Positions 6,833 to 15,256 of a stretch of 43,805 nt of DNA are shown here, piece after piece. Source of the stretch: Hymenobacter metallilatus. GTDB lineage: Bacteria; Bacteroidota; Bacteroidia; Cytophagales; Hymenobacteraceae. The notes under the pieces were generated by a model. It ran no database searches, was not told the DNA's origin, and saw only the letters and a program-made list of their open reading frames with translations. The stretch spans positions 1 through 43,805 of the forward strand of contig NZ_RWIS01000021.1 of the NCBI RefSeq assembly GCF_003944705.1, read 5' to 3'. Numbering within the stretch: position 1 is the stretch's first letter; every line of letters starts with the position of its first letter. The position numbers and the translations under genes are program-made.

Positions 6833-7261
6833 TTAGAAGCGCTCGTCCCGTTCTACTTCACCGTCTATGTATGTAGTCAGCAGTTGGCCAGCCGTTGGCA
6901 TTTCGCTGGAGAATTGCGACTGGCGATAAGCAGCTTGGCGGTCCGTAGCCAACACCATGAACTCTTCCGTCAATTCCGGTAAGGTTCCGTTACCCAATGG
7001 ATGCGGGCCCGCTGAGGCATGTAGCCGCACTTGAAAAGGCTGCAGGCCTGCGGGGATATCATTGGTATACCACACATAGTCCAGTCGACAGTGGCTACAC
7101 CGCACGAGTATGTGCCACGCGCCTTTGTGATGCTTCGGCCAATGAGCCAGTAGGCGCCTCTGAGTATGAGGCGATAAGTGTTGGCTTACTGGGCAGTTTA
7201 AGGTTAAGAACACTTTAGGGTATTCAACTGAGCCGTCAGTCAAGGTGTTAAGTAGTGACAC
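6833..7261 (-). CDS. Hypothetical protein at the end of the modification operon, 142 residues
   Basis: Last gene of the leftward cluster; GTG start at 7261, 59 bp after the receiver-protein gene. Cys23, Cys55 and Cys58 (CSHC) with several histidines (ending HWPKHH) could bind a metal. The segment HILVRCSHCRLDYVWYTND is the most distinctive. No known family recognised. Its stop codon abuts that of vsr with no intervening base, so the two genes have evolved as a compact convergent pair. It may be a specificity or accessory subunit of the island (inference from position only). Confidence 0.6.
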   Translation of the reverse strand: MSLLNTLTDGSVEYPKVFLTLNCPVSQHLSPHTQRRLLAHWPKHHKGAWHILVRCSHCRLDYVWYTNDIPAGLQPFQVRLHASAGPHPLGNGTLPELTEEFMVLATDRQAAYRQSQFSSEMPTAGQLLTTYIDGEVERDERF

Positions 7262-7320
7262 AGATTTTGTTGAGTGATGATGCCATCAGGTGCGCGACGG
7301 TATGGGTATATGTTTTACTA

Positions 7321-9171
7321 TTAACCAGCCATTCTCCGTAGCCATTCTGACTCAGTCAACCCTACGCGAGTAATCTCACTGCCAAAACGTCCAGCAATAC
7401 GCTGAGCATGCGCAAATTTTAAATCTGCAAGCCAAACGCATTGAATTGTACTACCTGAATCAGTTGTGCCAGTGAAAACCCACTCTTTATTATCTATGTT
7501 CCCCTCAATTGCCACCTGCTCTGCCTTAATAAGTTTATGATCAGGAGTAAAACTAATTAGCTCCATGTTGTATGGCTTATAATCTACTTTTAATTCTAGA
7601 AGGTTTGCGCCGTCCCTAATGATAAAATCAAACTTAGGTTGTTTAGGCTTCGCAGGATCAGGTTTAGGTGGTAGTTCCAGTTTTAGAAAAGGAAATCTTG
7701 TGGCACACTCTAATCGAACACAATCACAAACTGGTTGTATGCATACATAATACTCTGACACTGCACCCTTACGGATAGCTATAACGGTGCCAAGATTAAG
7801 GTAAGGTGGTGGAGTTGTGTAATGAGAACGAATAGTAGTCAGCATTGAAAACTCTCGATCTTTGCTAGCTCCTGACATATCAGCCAGCATGAGATTAGTA
7901 AAATCGCTATGCTCGTCCTTTTTAGGTGATTTGAGTTTGTTAATGAAAGTGGTCCATTCGGAATTAGTTGCGCTCAAATCAGTCGGTTCATGCACGCCAT
8001 TTTCAACTGCATCGGCAACGAAGTCTAATTGATTTTCAACAGTCATATTTCTAAACTTTGAATTAACTGTGATATTGTTCGGTAAAATGCGCTCAGGTAA
8101 ACTGCGGAGCCATAATTTAATACGATCAGGTGAGACTGAGTCGGTAATACCATTGCCTTCTAGAACATCCTGCATCTCTGATGCAAGTAATGCAATTGGA
8201 TGCGATTGAGTTTCCTCCGACGGATTTGTAAGGGCTCTGTGCGTTAGATAAGGCGCATCAAGGCCAGAGTTGAATTTTTGTAGAATTTTGTGAGTGTTTT
8301 GTCTTAATGCGCTAAGTGCTTCAATTGCAACATTAGACAACAGACCTTCTGTCAATAGAGTAAACTCGTCAATTATCTTATCCGTTAAAGCATTGACATC
8401 GTAAGTGCGACCATCTTTGCTGGCAGTTCCGCCAGATTTCCTGAAAACGCAAATGCGAGTAGATTCATGATTTAATGAAAAATCATCTAGACGTTTAAAG
8501 CTGTCCTCTGGTTTAATATCTTTATTTAAATGATTATAGATATCACTTGCGATTCCTGCTAAGTCAATAGTTTGGCTGTAAATCACAATAAGGCGCAATC
8601 GCCCTCTGGATTGAAAACTATTGCCTCTTTTCCCATCGTCACTTTTGAGGATATTATCTATTATTTCAAGTGCTGTGGATCCGGCTCGTTCACCTCGCTC
8701 CATTTTCCAATCAAGAATAACGATATCAGCTCGTTTGGCTGATTTTACCACTCGTTTAATTATTTCTTCTCTATCTGTACCACTAGCAGCAGGACTGAGG
8801 AAGCCGCATACAATACCGTGTTGCGCAAAAGCTTCATTCAACGCTTTTATGGGTAACACCTCCGCATCTTTCAACTGCGGCATAGGTGATATAGGCTCTG
8901 TAGGTGCGGGTGGCGTCGACAGATCTTCCGTCTGTTTAATTGATGCCGTATTGTCTATAGGTTCTACTAGTTCACTTTTAGCTGTTACCTGCTTACGACC
9001 TCCGCGACCAGGCTGAGATAAGCCAGCAGTTGGAGCCGTATCATCAGTAGCTTTTTTGGTTTCAGGATTTGTCTGAGCTTTATCGTCGACAACTACTACG
9101 CTCTGCAGGAATTCTGCAGCAATTCCCTGAGAGTAGATATGGAATTTCTTGTAAGCGTTCTGGGGTGACAT
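7321..9171 (-). CDS. Receiver-domain (response-regulator-like) protein of the modification island
   Basis: 616 residues; starts eight bases after the GHKL ATPase gene, so probably translated from the same mRNA. The N-terminus has a receiver strand 1 SVVVVDDK with Asp29-Asp30. A low-complexity Pro/Thr-rich insertion of roughly 70 residues follows. Then come VCGFLSP and ADIVILDWKM with the expected phospho-acceptor Asp154, and LRLIVIYSQ at the switch Thr/Ser strand. A long helical region (about 230-400) precedes a C-terminal beta-rich domain containing YYVCIQPVCDCVRLE. No HTH output domain is visible, so it is not an ordinary transcription factor. Together with the histidine-kinase-like domain encoded next to it, it implies phosphotransfer within a DNA-modification/defence system. 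Confidence 0.75.
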   Translation of the reverse strand: MSPQNAYKKFHIYSQGIAAEFLQSVVVVDDKAQTNPETKKATDDTAPTAGLSQPGRGGRKQVTAKSELVEPIDNTASIKQTEDLSTPPAPTEPISPMPQLKDAEVLPIKALNEAFAQHGIVCGFLSPAASGTDREEIIKRVVKSAKRADIVILDWKMERGERAGSTALEIIDNILKSDDGKRGNSFQSRGRLRLIVIYSQTIDLAGIASDIYNHLNKDIKPEDSFKRLDDFSLNHESTRICVFRKSGGTASKDGRTYDVNALTDKIIDEFTLLTEGLLSNVAIEALSALRQNTHKILQKFNSGLDAPYLTHRALTNPSEETQSHPIALLASEMQDVLEGNGITDSVSPDRIKLWLRSLPERILPNNITVNSKFRNMTVENQLDFVADAVENGVHEPTDLSATNSEWTTFINKLKSPKKDEHSDFTNLMLADMSGASKDREFSMLTTIRSHYTTPPPYLNLGTVIAIRKGAVSEYYVCIQPVCDCVRLECATRFPFLKLELPPKPDPAKPKQPKFDFIIRDGANLLELKVDYKPYNMELISFTPDHKLIKAEQVAIEGNIDNKEWVFTGTTDSGSTIQCVWLADLKFAHAQRIAGRFGSEITRVGLTESEWLRRMAG

Positions 9172-9179
9172 TAAGTAAT

Positions 9180-12125
9180 TTATTTAATAGGTGAAAGTCG
9201 AAATGTAACGCTCATGTCCGGACGGGCAGTCTCATCTACCAGTATGGTATAGCCAGCTTTTTCTAGTGCCTCTCGTGAGACAGCAAGTCCGAGCCCTCGT
9301 CCTCCAGGTTTATAGGAAACCCCATGTTGAAAGATTGATTCGAAACGGCTTTTTATTAATTTATGCCCATTGTTGGAAATTAAAAAATCTTCTTCATCTG
9401 CGTCGAACTCAATTATATGGTCTTTAGGACTGTCTTTAGTCCAATAAATAGCATTATCAACAATGTTAACAAATACTGGGAGAAATGAGGATAGATATCC
9501 TGTAATCTTGATTTTATTAAACTTAGGGGTTACTATAAGATTTATTTTGTGACGTTCAAATCTATTTTTAAATAAATTAATAATATACTCAGAAATATCG
9601 GGGCCCGATATAGGAGCAGAGCGCCGGTAGAGGCGGCGTTGCAGAGGAGTGAATAGAGAAAGATAACCATCCAGATGTTCGAAGTTGACTCTTAAATCTC
9701 GATAGAGTCCAGAGAGGTCATCATTTAAATCTGCCCAAGCTTTCAGAAGACGCAAACCTTCGCGAATACCCCGAACGGTTGATTCGAATTCGTGGCTGAT
9801 AATTTCCACAGCCATACCCAATTGACTGAGCCTTATTTGTTCGTCATCCTGCTCCTCTAGGGTCAGCACCCGCTGCTCTAAAGCATCCAGTTGGTCGACT
9901 TGCTGCACGGACTCATCAGACAAGTTGATATTCTCGAGCTGCATGCGCACAGCTTGTAATATTGCCTGTTTACGGTCTTTGACCTCAATAATTCGGCTTT
10001 CCAATCTGTTCCTAATGTCAAAAACAGCTGAATCCTCCAGACTGGTAAGGTCAATACTATTAAACTCTATTAGCACGTTGCGTACTTCTTCGCTAATCTG
10101 CGCGACGCTTTCTCGGACTTTTTCTCGGACTTTATCTTCAACTGTTTCCAGAGCGATAATGGTATCCTTGCTCTCGGCTCGGCCTACGCTCTCAGCCTGC
10201 GCCGTTAACTCACGTAGAGAATGCTCGACTCGTACGCGCCGGTCCAATTCAATCCTCGCCCGGTGGGCTGCCTGATTGACTTCCCCATCTACTAATTCAC
10301 GAAAAACGGAGAAGGTCTGTTGTTGTAGCCGCTGATTGTTGTGGAGATAATCGTTGTAGTCGCGCTCCAAGGCTGCTGTAATAGCGAAGCCGCGCGGTTT
10401 AGACACTCGATACTTCTCCTCCAAGGCACGCAATTGTTGACGAGCATTTTCCTCTATACTTAGAAACTCATGAGCCGCTCGACGGCCGTCGACAATCTTG
10501 GAAGCCGCTGCTAATTCTCGCTGAAATTTTTCGGTGAGTTCGAATGCCTCACGTTCGGGGTCGTTATTGCGATAAGCTTGCTCAAATGCAGCTAGCTGTG
10601 CTGCAAATACTTTGCGTTTTTGCTTACTCTGCTCCTCTCTCTTCTTGTTTGCATTTGCAACCTGCTGCAACTCGTTTTTGCGCTCGAGGAACTCACCGCT
10701 GTGAACACCAGAGTCATTAAAAAAATCTGCTGCTAGTTTTTGAAAGAAATGTTTGAGAATATCCCGAAATTCGCGATAAGCCTTGTTTTCTCTAAAGCCT
10801 TCTCTACCTGCTTTTTCGCTTAATTCTTTGTTCTTTAATTGATCAATTTCAACTGCACCAAACATACGCCGATGAGAGAAAAAATTTCGCCCAGCATTTA
10901 ATGTTCTTCGTTTTTCTATTTCTAACCAGTCGTAGTCTGTATCGCCATAGGGTAGAATACGAATGCCATTCTTATATATATATAATCCGCCAAAACGCTC
11001 TGCCTTCTGAAAAAGTAAATTGAAGTCTTCGACTGTTAAAGTTGTTTGACTTACCTTACCCTGTAAGTAAGCAATACTTATTCTGAAAGGGCCGCAAGAT
11101 GTTTTCTTGCCTTTTGCTCCACTCCATTCAATAGTATATGAGGTAGCCTGTGACCTGTATATTGATATAAGACCACTAAATTGGCCATATTCATCAAATT
11201 CTCCGTCAAAATGGTGGTCAGTACTTAAGAATTCTTCAGTTGTAAAGAATTCTCCTTCGCCTATTATATCTCGTTCTGGTTTACCCTCCTTATGGTCCCT
11301 GAATGCAGTTATAATATCTGGTTTTAAATGACTGGGCGTCATTGTATTAGTAAAGCCTAATAAAGCCTTTTCTAATTGGGAAGCTTCTTCATTCGTGCTT
11401 TTTTCAATGTCTGCGTCCAGTAGAGTACTTGCTGGTGCAATAATAAAGTGTGTGCCGAGGCCTTGTTCAGTAAGGCTCATATGAGGCACATAGCTGTCTA
11501 TTTCTTCTATACTAAATTTGATTGCTTCAAAATCTGAATAGAAACGATTGCGATCTTCTGGAGTAATGTATTTTAGTTTGTTGAGATTAAGAGCGAATTC
11601 GTCTAACATCTCTTTAACTTCCTGTTCATCTGGTAATACACCATTTGCATATGTACGAACAGGAATTTGAATTTCATCTAAGTCGATACCTGGCTGCTCG
11701 AAGATGCGCCAGTGAATATATGCTACGACTGTATCCTGCAATACTTCGTCGCGTTTGGCACGAGAAACAATAAATACTTGATCGCCTATAGCTGCAATAG
11801 CCAAACGGCCAATGCCTTTTTCTCCCAATACTGGGCGGGGAGGCTTGTTTAAAGCCTTTGGTGGCAGTGCCATACCAGAATTGCCTCCAACCTTACTCTC
11901 TGTGCCTAGTGTTAGCCAGCGGGTTTCAAAGTCATCCTTTGTCATGCCCAAGCCGTCGTCCCGGAGCACAAAGAGGCGGTCGGAGCGGTAGAAATCTACC
12001 TCTACTCGGTCGGCATAAGCATCGTAAGCGTTTTTGAACAGCTCGCTAATAGCAGTGGGAATACCAGAAATCTGCTGTCGACCGAGCATGTCGACAGCAC
12101 GCGCTCTTGTTTTGAATCTAGCCAT
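9180..12125 (-). CDS. Dual GHKL ATPase: MORC/Hsp90-like N-terminus and histidine-kinase-like C-terminus
   Basis: 981 residues. N-terminal GHKL ATPase: N-box ISELFKNAYDAYADR (Glu28, Asn32), LRDDGLGM (about 55-61), GEKGIGRLA (101-109), as in MutL/MORC/Hsp90 ATPases. A transducer-like region follows to about residue 480, then a long charged coiled coil (about 480-760). The C-terminus looks like a histidine kinase: MAVEIISHEFESTVRGIREG with candidate phospho-His778, second N-box FVNIVDNAIYWTK (Asn891), and G-box PGGRGLGLAVS (about 940-950). The expected DxGxG of this second domain reads SNNGH, so ATP use may be altered. It lies 23 bp after the cytosine methyltransferase and 8 bp before the receiver gene. 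MORC/MutL-type ATPases in restriction-modification operons are known (Iyer, Abhiman and Aravind 2008); the added kinase domain makes this version unusual. Confidence 0.82.
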   Translation of the reverse strand: MARFKTRARAVDMLGRQQISGIPTAISELFKNAYDAYADRVEVDFYRSDRLFVLRDDGLGMTKDDFETRWLTLGTESKVGGNSGMALPPKALNKPPRPVLGEKGIGRLAIAAIGDQVFIVSRAKRDEVLQDTVVAYIHWRIFEQPGIDLDEIQIPVRTYANGVLPDEQEVKEMLDEFALNLNKLKYITPEDRNRFYSDFEAIKFSIEEIDSYVPHMSLTEQGLGTHFIIAPASTLLDADIEKSTNEEASQLEKALLGFTNTMTPSHLKPDIITAFRDHKEGKPERDIIGEGEFFTTEEFLSTDHHFDGEFDEYGQFSGLISIYRSQATSYTIEWSGAKGKKTSCGPFRISIAYLQGKVSQTTLTVEDFNLLFQKAERFGGLYIYKNGIRILPYGDTDYDWLEIEKRRTLNAGRNFFSHRRMFGAVEIDQLKNKELSEKAGREGFRENKAYREFRDILKHFFQKLAADFFNDSGVHSGEFLERKNELQQVANANKKREEQSKQKRKVFAAQLAAFEQAYRNNDPEREAFELTEKFQRELAAASKIVDGRRAAHEFLSIEENARQQLRALEEKYRVSKPRGFAITAALERDYNDYLHNNQRLQQQTFSVFRELVDGEVNQAAHRARIELDRRVRVEHSLRELTAQAESVGRAESKDTIIALETVEDKVREKVRESVAQISEEVRNVLIEFNSIDLTSLEDSAVFDIRNRLESRIIEVKDRKQAILQAVRMQLENINLSDESVQQVDQLDALEQRVLTLEEQDDEQIRLSQLGMAVEIISHEFESTVRGIREGLRLLKAWADLNDDLSGLYRDLRVNFEHLDGYLSLFTPLQRRLYRRSAPISGPDISEYIINLFKNRFERHKINLIVTPKFNKIKITGYLSSFLPVFVNIVDNAIYWTKDSPKDHIIEFDADEEDFLISNNGHKLIKSRFESIFQHGVSYKPGGRGLGLAVSREALEKAGYTILVDETARPDMSVTFRLSPIK

Positions 12126-12148
12126 TAAATGGGTGCCTACGTCAATTG

Positions 12149-13192
12149 CTAAGCTAACTGATACTTGCGTAGTGCTTCGCTGATATGCACGGCATGGGCC
12201 TCAATAAATACAGGTGGCAGAGCGTTGCCTATCATTAGGGCAACAGCCTGTTTACCGCGATCGAGACAAAAGTGATAATCTTTAGGGAAGGACTGAAACA
12301 GGGCCGCTTCGCGAAGAGTAATTGCTCGATGTTCCTCTGGATGTAGAAAGCGTCCCTTCGATGGATTATTACAACCACTAGTCATCGTTGGGGAAACATC
12401 ATCCCACTTCATGCGGCCATATACATCTCGAAAGCCGGTCTGTTCGCGGTGGCAAGGGGGTTGCTGCTCTAATGGTAAATCGCCACGACTGCCGCCATTG
12501 GGTTTTGTATCGCGAATTCGTTGCATCATTGCTTCACTTCTTCTATCTGGTAAGTCGTGTAAGCTGTCACCGGACTGACCAGCTGGCCGCAATAGGCCGA
12601 GAACATCGCGTACAGTCTGTTTTTCCTTTAACGGTTTGGCAAATTCGACAGGACCACCCAAAGTCGTCATTAGAATAAGTCGTCGGCGTCGCTGAGGAAC
12701 ACCATAAGCAGCTACATTCAGCACCTTTACTACATCCTTCGGATCACTGTGGTAGCCAAGTTTATCCAGCGTTTTCAAGAAGCGCTGTAAACGCGAGTTA
12801 TCGTAAAGGGCTGGCACATTCTCCAGCATGATAGCTTTCGGTCGTAGCACCTTCACTAATCGCTCAAATTGGAAGAGCAGTTCATTTTTAGCCCTACGCT
12901 CCTTGCCTGTATCTATTGACCCATTTAGTGTAGTTAAACGTGAGAAGCCCTGGCAAGGCGGGCACCCAGCTAATAAGTCTAATTGACCTTCTCTTAAACC
13001 TGTTTCCTTGAATATATGACTTGCTTTTAAGTCTTTGATGTCCTGTTCCCACACATATACACCAGGGTGGTTAATGCGGTATGTTTTTACAGCAATAGGC
13101 TCATTGTCTACAGCACCTACTACTTCATATCCAGCGTTCTTAAGACCTTCCGTGAGTCCTCCGCAGCCGCAGAACAGATCAATAGCCTTCAT
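12149..13192 (-). CDS. dcm: DNA (cytosine-5-)methyltransferase
   Basis: 347 residues, full length. Motif I AIDLFCGCGGLTEGL at the N-terminus; motif IV GCPPCQGFS with catalytic Cys80; motif VI MLENVPAL (Glu124); motif VIII VPQRRRRLILM; motif X near the C-terminus MIGNALPPVF. It transfers a methyl group from S-adenosylmethionine to C5 of cytosine in a specific DNA site; the target-recognition segment (about 200-290) gives no readable specificity. First gene of a four-gene leftward operon. With vsr it forms the usual methylation plus mismatch-repair pairing. No classical restriction endonuclease follows it; the GHKL/receiver genes take that position. Confidence 0.93.
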   Translation of the reverse strand: MKAIDLFCGCGGLTEGLKNAGYEVVGAVDNEPIAVKTYRINHPGVYVWEQDIKDLKASHIFKETGLREGQLDLLAGCPPCQGFSRLTTLNGSIDTGKERRAKNELLFQFERLVKVLRPKAIMLENVPALYDNSRLQRFLKTLDKLGYHSDPKDVVKVLNVAAYGVPQRRRRLILMTTLGGPVEFAKPLKEKQTVRDVLGLLRPAGQSGDSLHDLPDRRSEAMMQRIRDTKPNGGSRGDLPLEQQPPCHREQTGFRDVYGRMKWDDVSPTMTSGCNNPSKGRFLHPEEHRAITLREAALFQSFPKDYHFCLDRGKQAVALMIGNALPPVFIEAHAVHISEALRKYQLA

Positions 13193-13280
13193 ATTGTTCC
13201 TAAAATTGTAAAAGGGTTCTCAGCAGTACTGATTAGTAGAGAAAATTTGTAGCTACACCGTGCTCTATGCTGAAAAATCA

Positions 13281-13310
13281 CGAAGGTAGCACTTGATGCA
13301 AGTAAGCCAA
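13281..13310 (-). promoter_or_regulatory. Possible Bacteroidota promoter of the dcm operon
   Basis: Read on the minus strand, TTGG is followed after 18 bases by TACCTTCG. This is close to the Bacteroidota -33 TTG / -7 TAnnTTTG consensus, roughly 90 bases upstream of the dcm ATG. One position of the -7 box deviates, so this is tentative. Confidence 0.3.
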
Positions 13311-13340
13311 TGTCAATTTGTAATTTCAGGCTACGGGCTA

Positions 13341-14093
13341 TTAAAGTCGAATCTTTGGCCGGTCAAAAAACTCTTCTACCCGCCATACACTCTGGATCTG
13401 CTGGCGCTGTACCGGCAAGAACCCCGCAGCTGGATTTTGAGCATATAAGGTGAGCAGGTTGCGCGTGAACAGCTCGTTCTCGCGCACAGCCTTTATGGTA
13501 ACGGTGTCATCGTAGGCTATCACGCATACTTGGTTGTACACCTGCTCCCACTTACCTTCCGGCACCTGCCAGGCTATTACTTTCTCCCCAGTTCGTAGAA
13601 GTGGCTCCATGCTGTCCCCTTCTACTTCGAACACTAGCGCACCAATATAGCGCGCTGCATCCTCCTCACTATTTACATATAGTCGCAAGGTCTCGAAGTT
13701 ATCGGGATGCTGTACACCCATGCCCAACTCAATGAATGAGGCTCGGGCCCGGAATGACACGAAGGGCAGATCAACGGCGACCATGTCGGCCAAGAAGCCG
13801 ACTGCTTGCACATTGTTATGACCAATGCTGTCTTTATAGCTACTCTGCTTGTTCTGCGTTGGGTATAAGATTTCCTGTACTGTGATTTGCAGAGCATTCG
13901 CGATATCAGTTAAAGTGGACATGCGTGCACCGTTGCGCCCACTCTCAATATTAGATATTGCTGTTTTAGTCTTGCTTATTCTTGCCCCAAGTTCTTCTTG
14001 AGTTAAGCCAGACTGTTCTCTTAGCTGTTTGATTCTAATGCCAATATGGTTTGGTTTAGAAATACTTTCCTTTTCTGAAGAAAATGCTTGCAT
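13341..14093 (-). CDS. Phage-type repressor: XRE HTH plus S24/LexA-like domain
   Basis: 250 residues. HTH_3 domain at about 17-72 (IGIRIKQLREQSGLTQEELG, then KTAISNIESGR). C-terminal S24 peptidase fold with FEVEGDSMEPLL (nucleophile Ser161) and TVTIKAVREN (Lys201), so the Ser-Lys dyad for self-cleavage is intact. This is the CI/LexA-type lysogeny repressor layout, normally inactivated during DNA damage. It is divergent from the Cro-like gene at 14195. The shared 101-bp intergenic region holds a perfect 19-bp palindrome (14124-14142), its likely operator. Confidence 0.88.
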   Translation of the reverse strand: MQAFSSEKESISKPNHIGIRIKQLREQSGLTQEELGARISKTKTAISNIESGRNGARMSTLTDIANALQITVQEILYPTQNKQSSYKDSIGHNNVQAVGFLADMVAVDLPFVSFRARASFIELGMGVQHPDNFETLRLYVNSEEDAARYIGALVFEVEGDSMEPLLRTGEKVIAWQVPEGKWEQVYNQVCVIAYDDTVTIKAVRENELFTRNLLTLYAQNPAAGFLPVQRQQIQSVWRVEEFFDRPKIRL

Positions 14094-14123
14094 GGCTAAG
14101 AAAATCTTTTACCGGGTCTTGCA

Positions 14124-14142
14124 AGTACAGATAAACTGTACT
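14124..14142. promoter_or_regulatory. Palindromic repressor operator
   Basis: AGTACAGATAAACTGTACT: perfect seven-base arms around ATAAA, midway between the divergent repressor (14093) and Cro-like (14195) starts. Its position and symmetry fit a dimeric CI/LexA-type operator. TTATAATG just to the right may be part of the rightward early promoter. Confidence 0.7.
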
Positions 14143-14194
14143 ACATTTATAATGTCAAGTTAAAGACGGGCAAAAGTAAGTAATTCTAGACACC

Positions 14195-14410
14195 ATGCAA
14201 GACAGAGCACAGAAACTCTCGGACCTACTTCCGCGTGGCTCCCAAAGCCAAATCGCCGAAAAACTCAATATGAGCCGGCAGGCCGTCGGCGACGCCCTCA
14301 AGCGCTGCAAACCCGGTAATCCGGTCGTGATCGAAGCCATGCGCATTGCCCGCGAGTGCGGGGCACTGGACACGGCGAAGGACCTGGCTACCCTTAACGC
14401 GGCCGCCTAA
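14195..14410 (+). CDS. Cro-like small HTH protein
   Basis: 71 residues. A helix-turn-helix is visible in QSQIAEKLNMSRQAVGDALKR (about 19-39): a helix, the turn LNMS, and a recognition helix with SRQAV. First gene rightward from the repressor operator, which is the usual place of Cro. Its TAA overlaps the next gene's ATG (TAATG), indicating translational coupling. It likely represses its own operon or the repressor gene (inference from family and position). Confidence 0.72.
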   Translation: MQDRAQKLSDLLPRGSQSQIAEKLNMSRQAVGDALKRCKPGNPVVIEAMRIARECGALDTAKDLATLNAAA

Positions 14411-15174
14411 TGAGCACGGCCCCCATCCCTTTCGCCTTCAATGGCGTGATCATCCGCCGCGACGAATCCAGCCGGGTGAGTATGACCGACTTATGGAAGG
14501 CTGCCAAGAGTCCGCGCAAGAAGAAGCCGGCCGAGTGGCTGGCGCGCGAATCCACCCAGGAACTGCTGGAAGTAGCCCGGAATCTAATTACCCCACAAAT
14601 GGGGCAATTAGAATTGATCGCCTCCCAGGCCGGCCGCTACGGTGGCACCTACGCGCAGCAGACGCTGGCCCTCTCCTACGCCAAGTGGCTTTCCCCGGAA
14701 CTGCATCTGGCCGTCAACCAGGTCTTCTTTGAGCGGCAGGCCGAGCAGAAGGACCCCGACAAGATTCTGGACCGGGCCGAAGCCGCCTACCGCCGGCGCG
14801 GCTTCACGGAGGCGCAGATCCGGGCCCGCTTCCTGGGCAAGGCGACCCGCAACCGATTGGTCACGGTACTGGCCCGCCACGGCGTGCACAAGCACGGCTA
14901 CCGGCTCTGCACCAACGCTACATACAAGCCCCTATGGGGTGGGGAGGCCGCCGACATCCGGGTCCGCAAGAACCTGCCGGAGAAGGCCAACCCCCGTGAG
15001 CACATGAGCGAGAAGGAACTCGTGGGCCTGCACCTGGCTGAACTGCTAGCCGCCGAGGGGATTGAGAAAGGCAATGTGCGCGGCAACACGGCCTGCGCGG
15101 AAGAGTGCCGGCGGGCGGCTCGTTCGGTGGCCAAGATGATCGTCGAGCACGAACAGGGCCCGGACAAGCCCTGA
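14410..15174 (+). CDS. KilA-N domain phage protein
   Basis: 254 residues. The N-terminal KilA-N DNA-binding domain (about 8-110) shows IPFAFNGVIIRRDESSRVSMTDLWKAA, PAEWLARESTQELLEV and GGTYAQQTLALSYAKWLSPELHLAVNQVF, the family's core. The C-terminal part (about 115-254) is helical and unrecognised. KilA-N proteins in phages act as antirepressors or DNA-binding regulators. It is translationally coupled to the Cro-like gene and is the second gene of the early operon. Confidence 0.85.
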   Translation: MSTAPIPFAFNGVIIRRDESSRVSMTDLWKAAKSPRKKKPAEWLARESTQELLEVARNLITPQMGQLELIASQAGRYGGTYAQQTLALSYAKWLSPELHLAVNQVFFERQAEQKDPDKILDRAEAAYRRRGFTEAQIRARFLGKATRNRLVTVLARHGVHKHGYRLCTNATYKPLWGGEAADIRVRKNLPEKANPREHMSEKELVGLHLAELLAAEGIEKGNVRGNTACAEECRRAARSVAKMIVEHEQGPDKP

Positions 15175-15179
15175 AAAAA

Positions 15180-15213
15180 CAAGGCGGGCACCCCCTAACA
15201 GATACCCGCCTTG
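15180..15213. terminator. Hairpin after the KilA-N gene
   Basis: CAAGGCGGG (15180-15188) pairs with CCCGCCTTG (15205-15213) over a 16-base loop. The A6 run on its left makes it a better terminator for leftward transcripts; rightward it may attenuate the early operon. Confidence 0.55.
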
Positions 15214-15256
15214 CCAAGATGAATAACTCCTTATTCACCCTGCTAACGCACTACAG

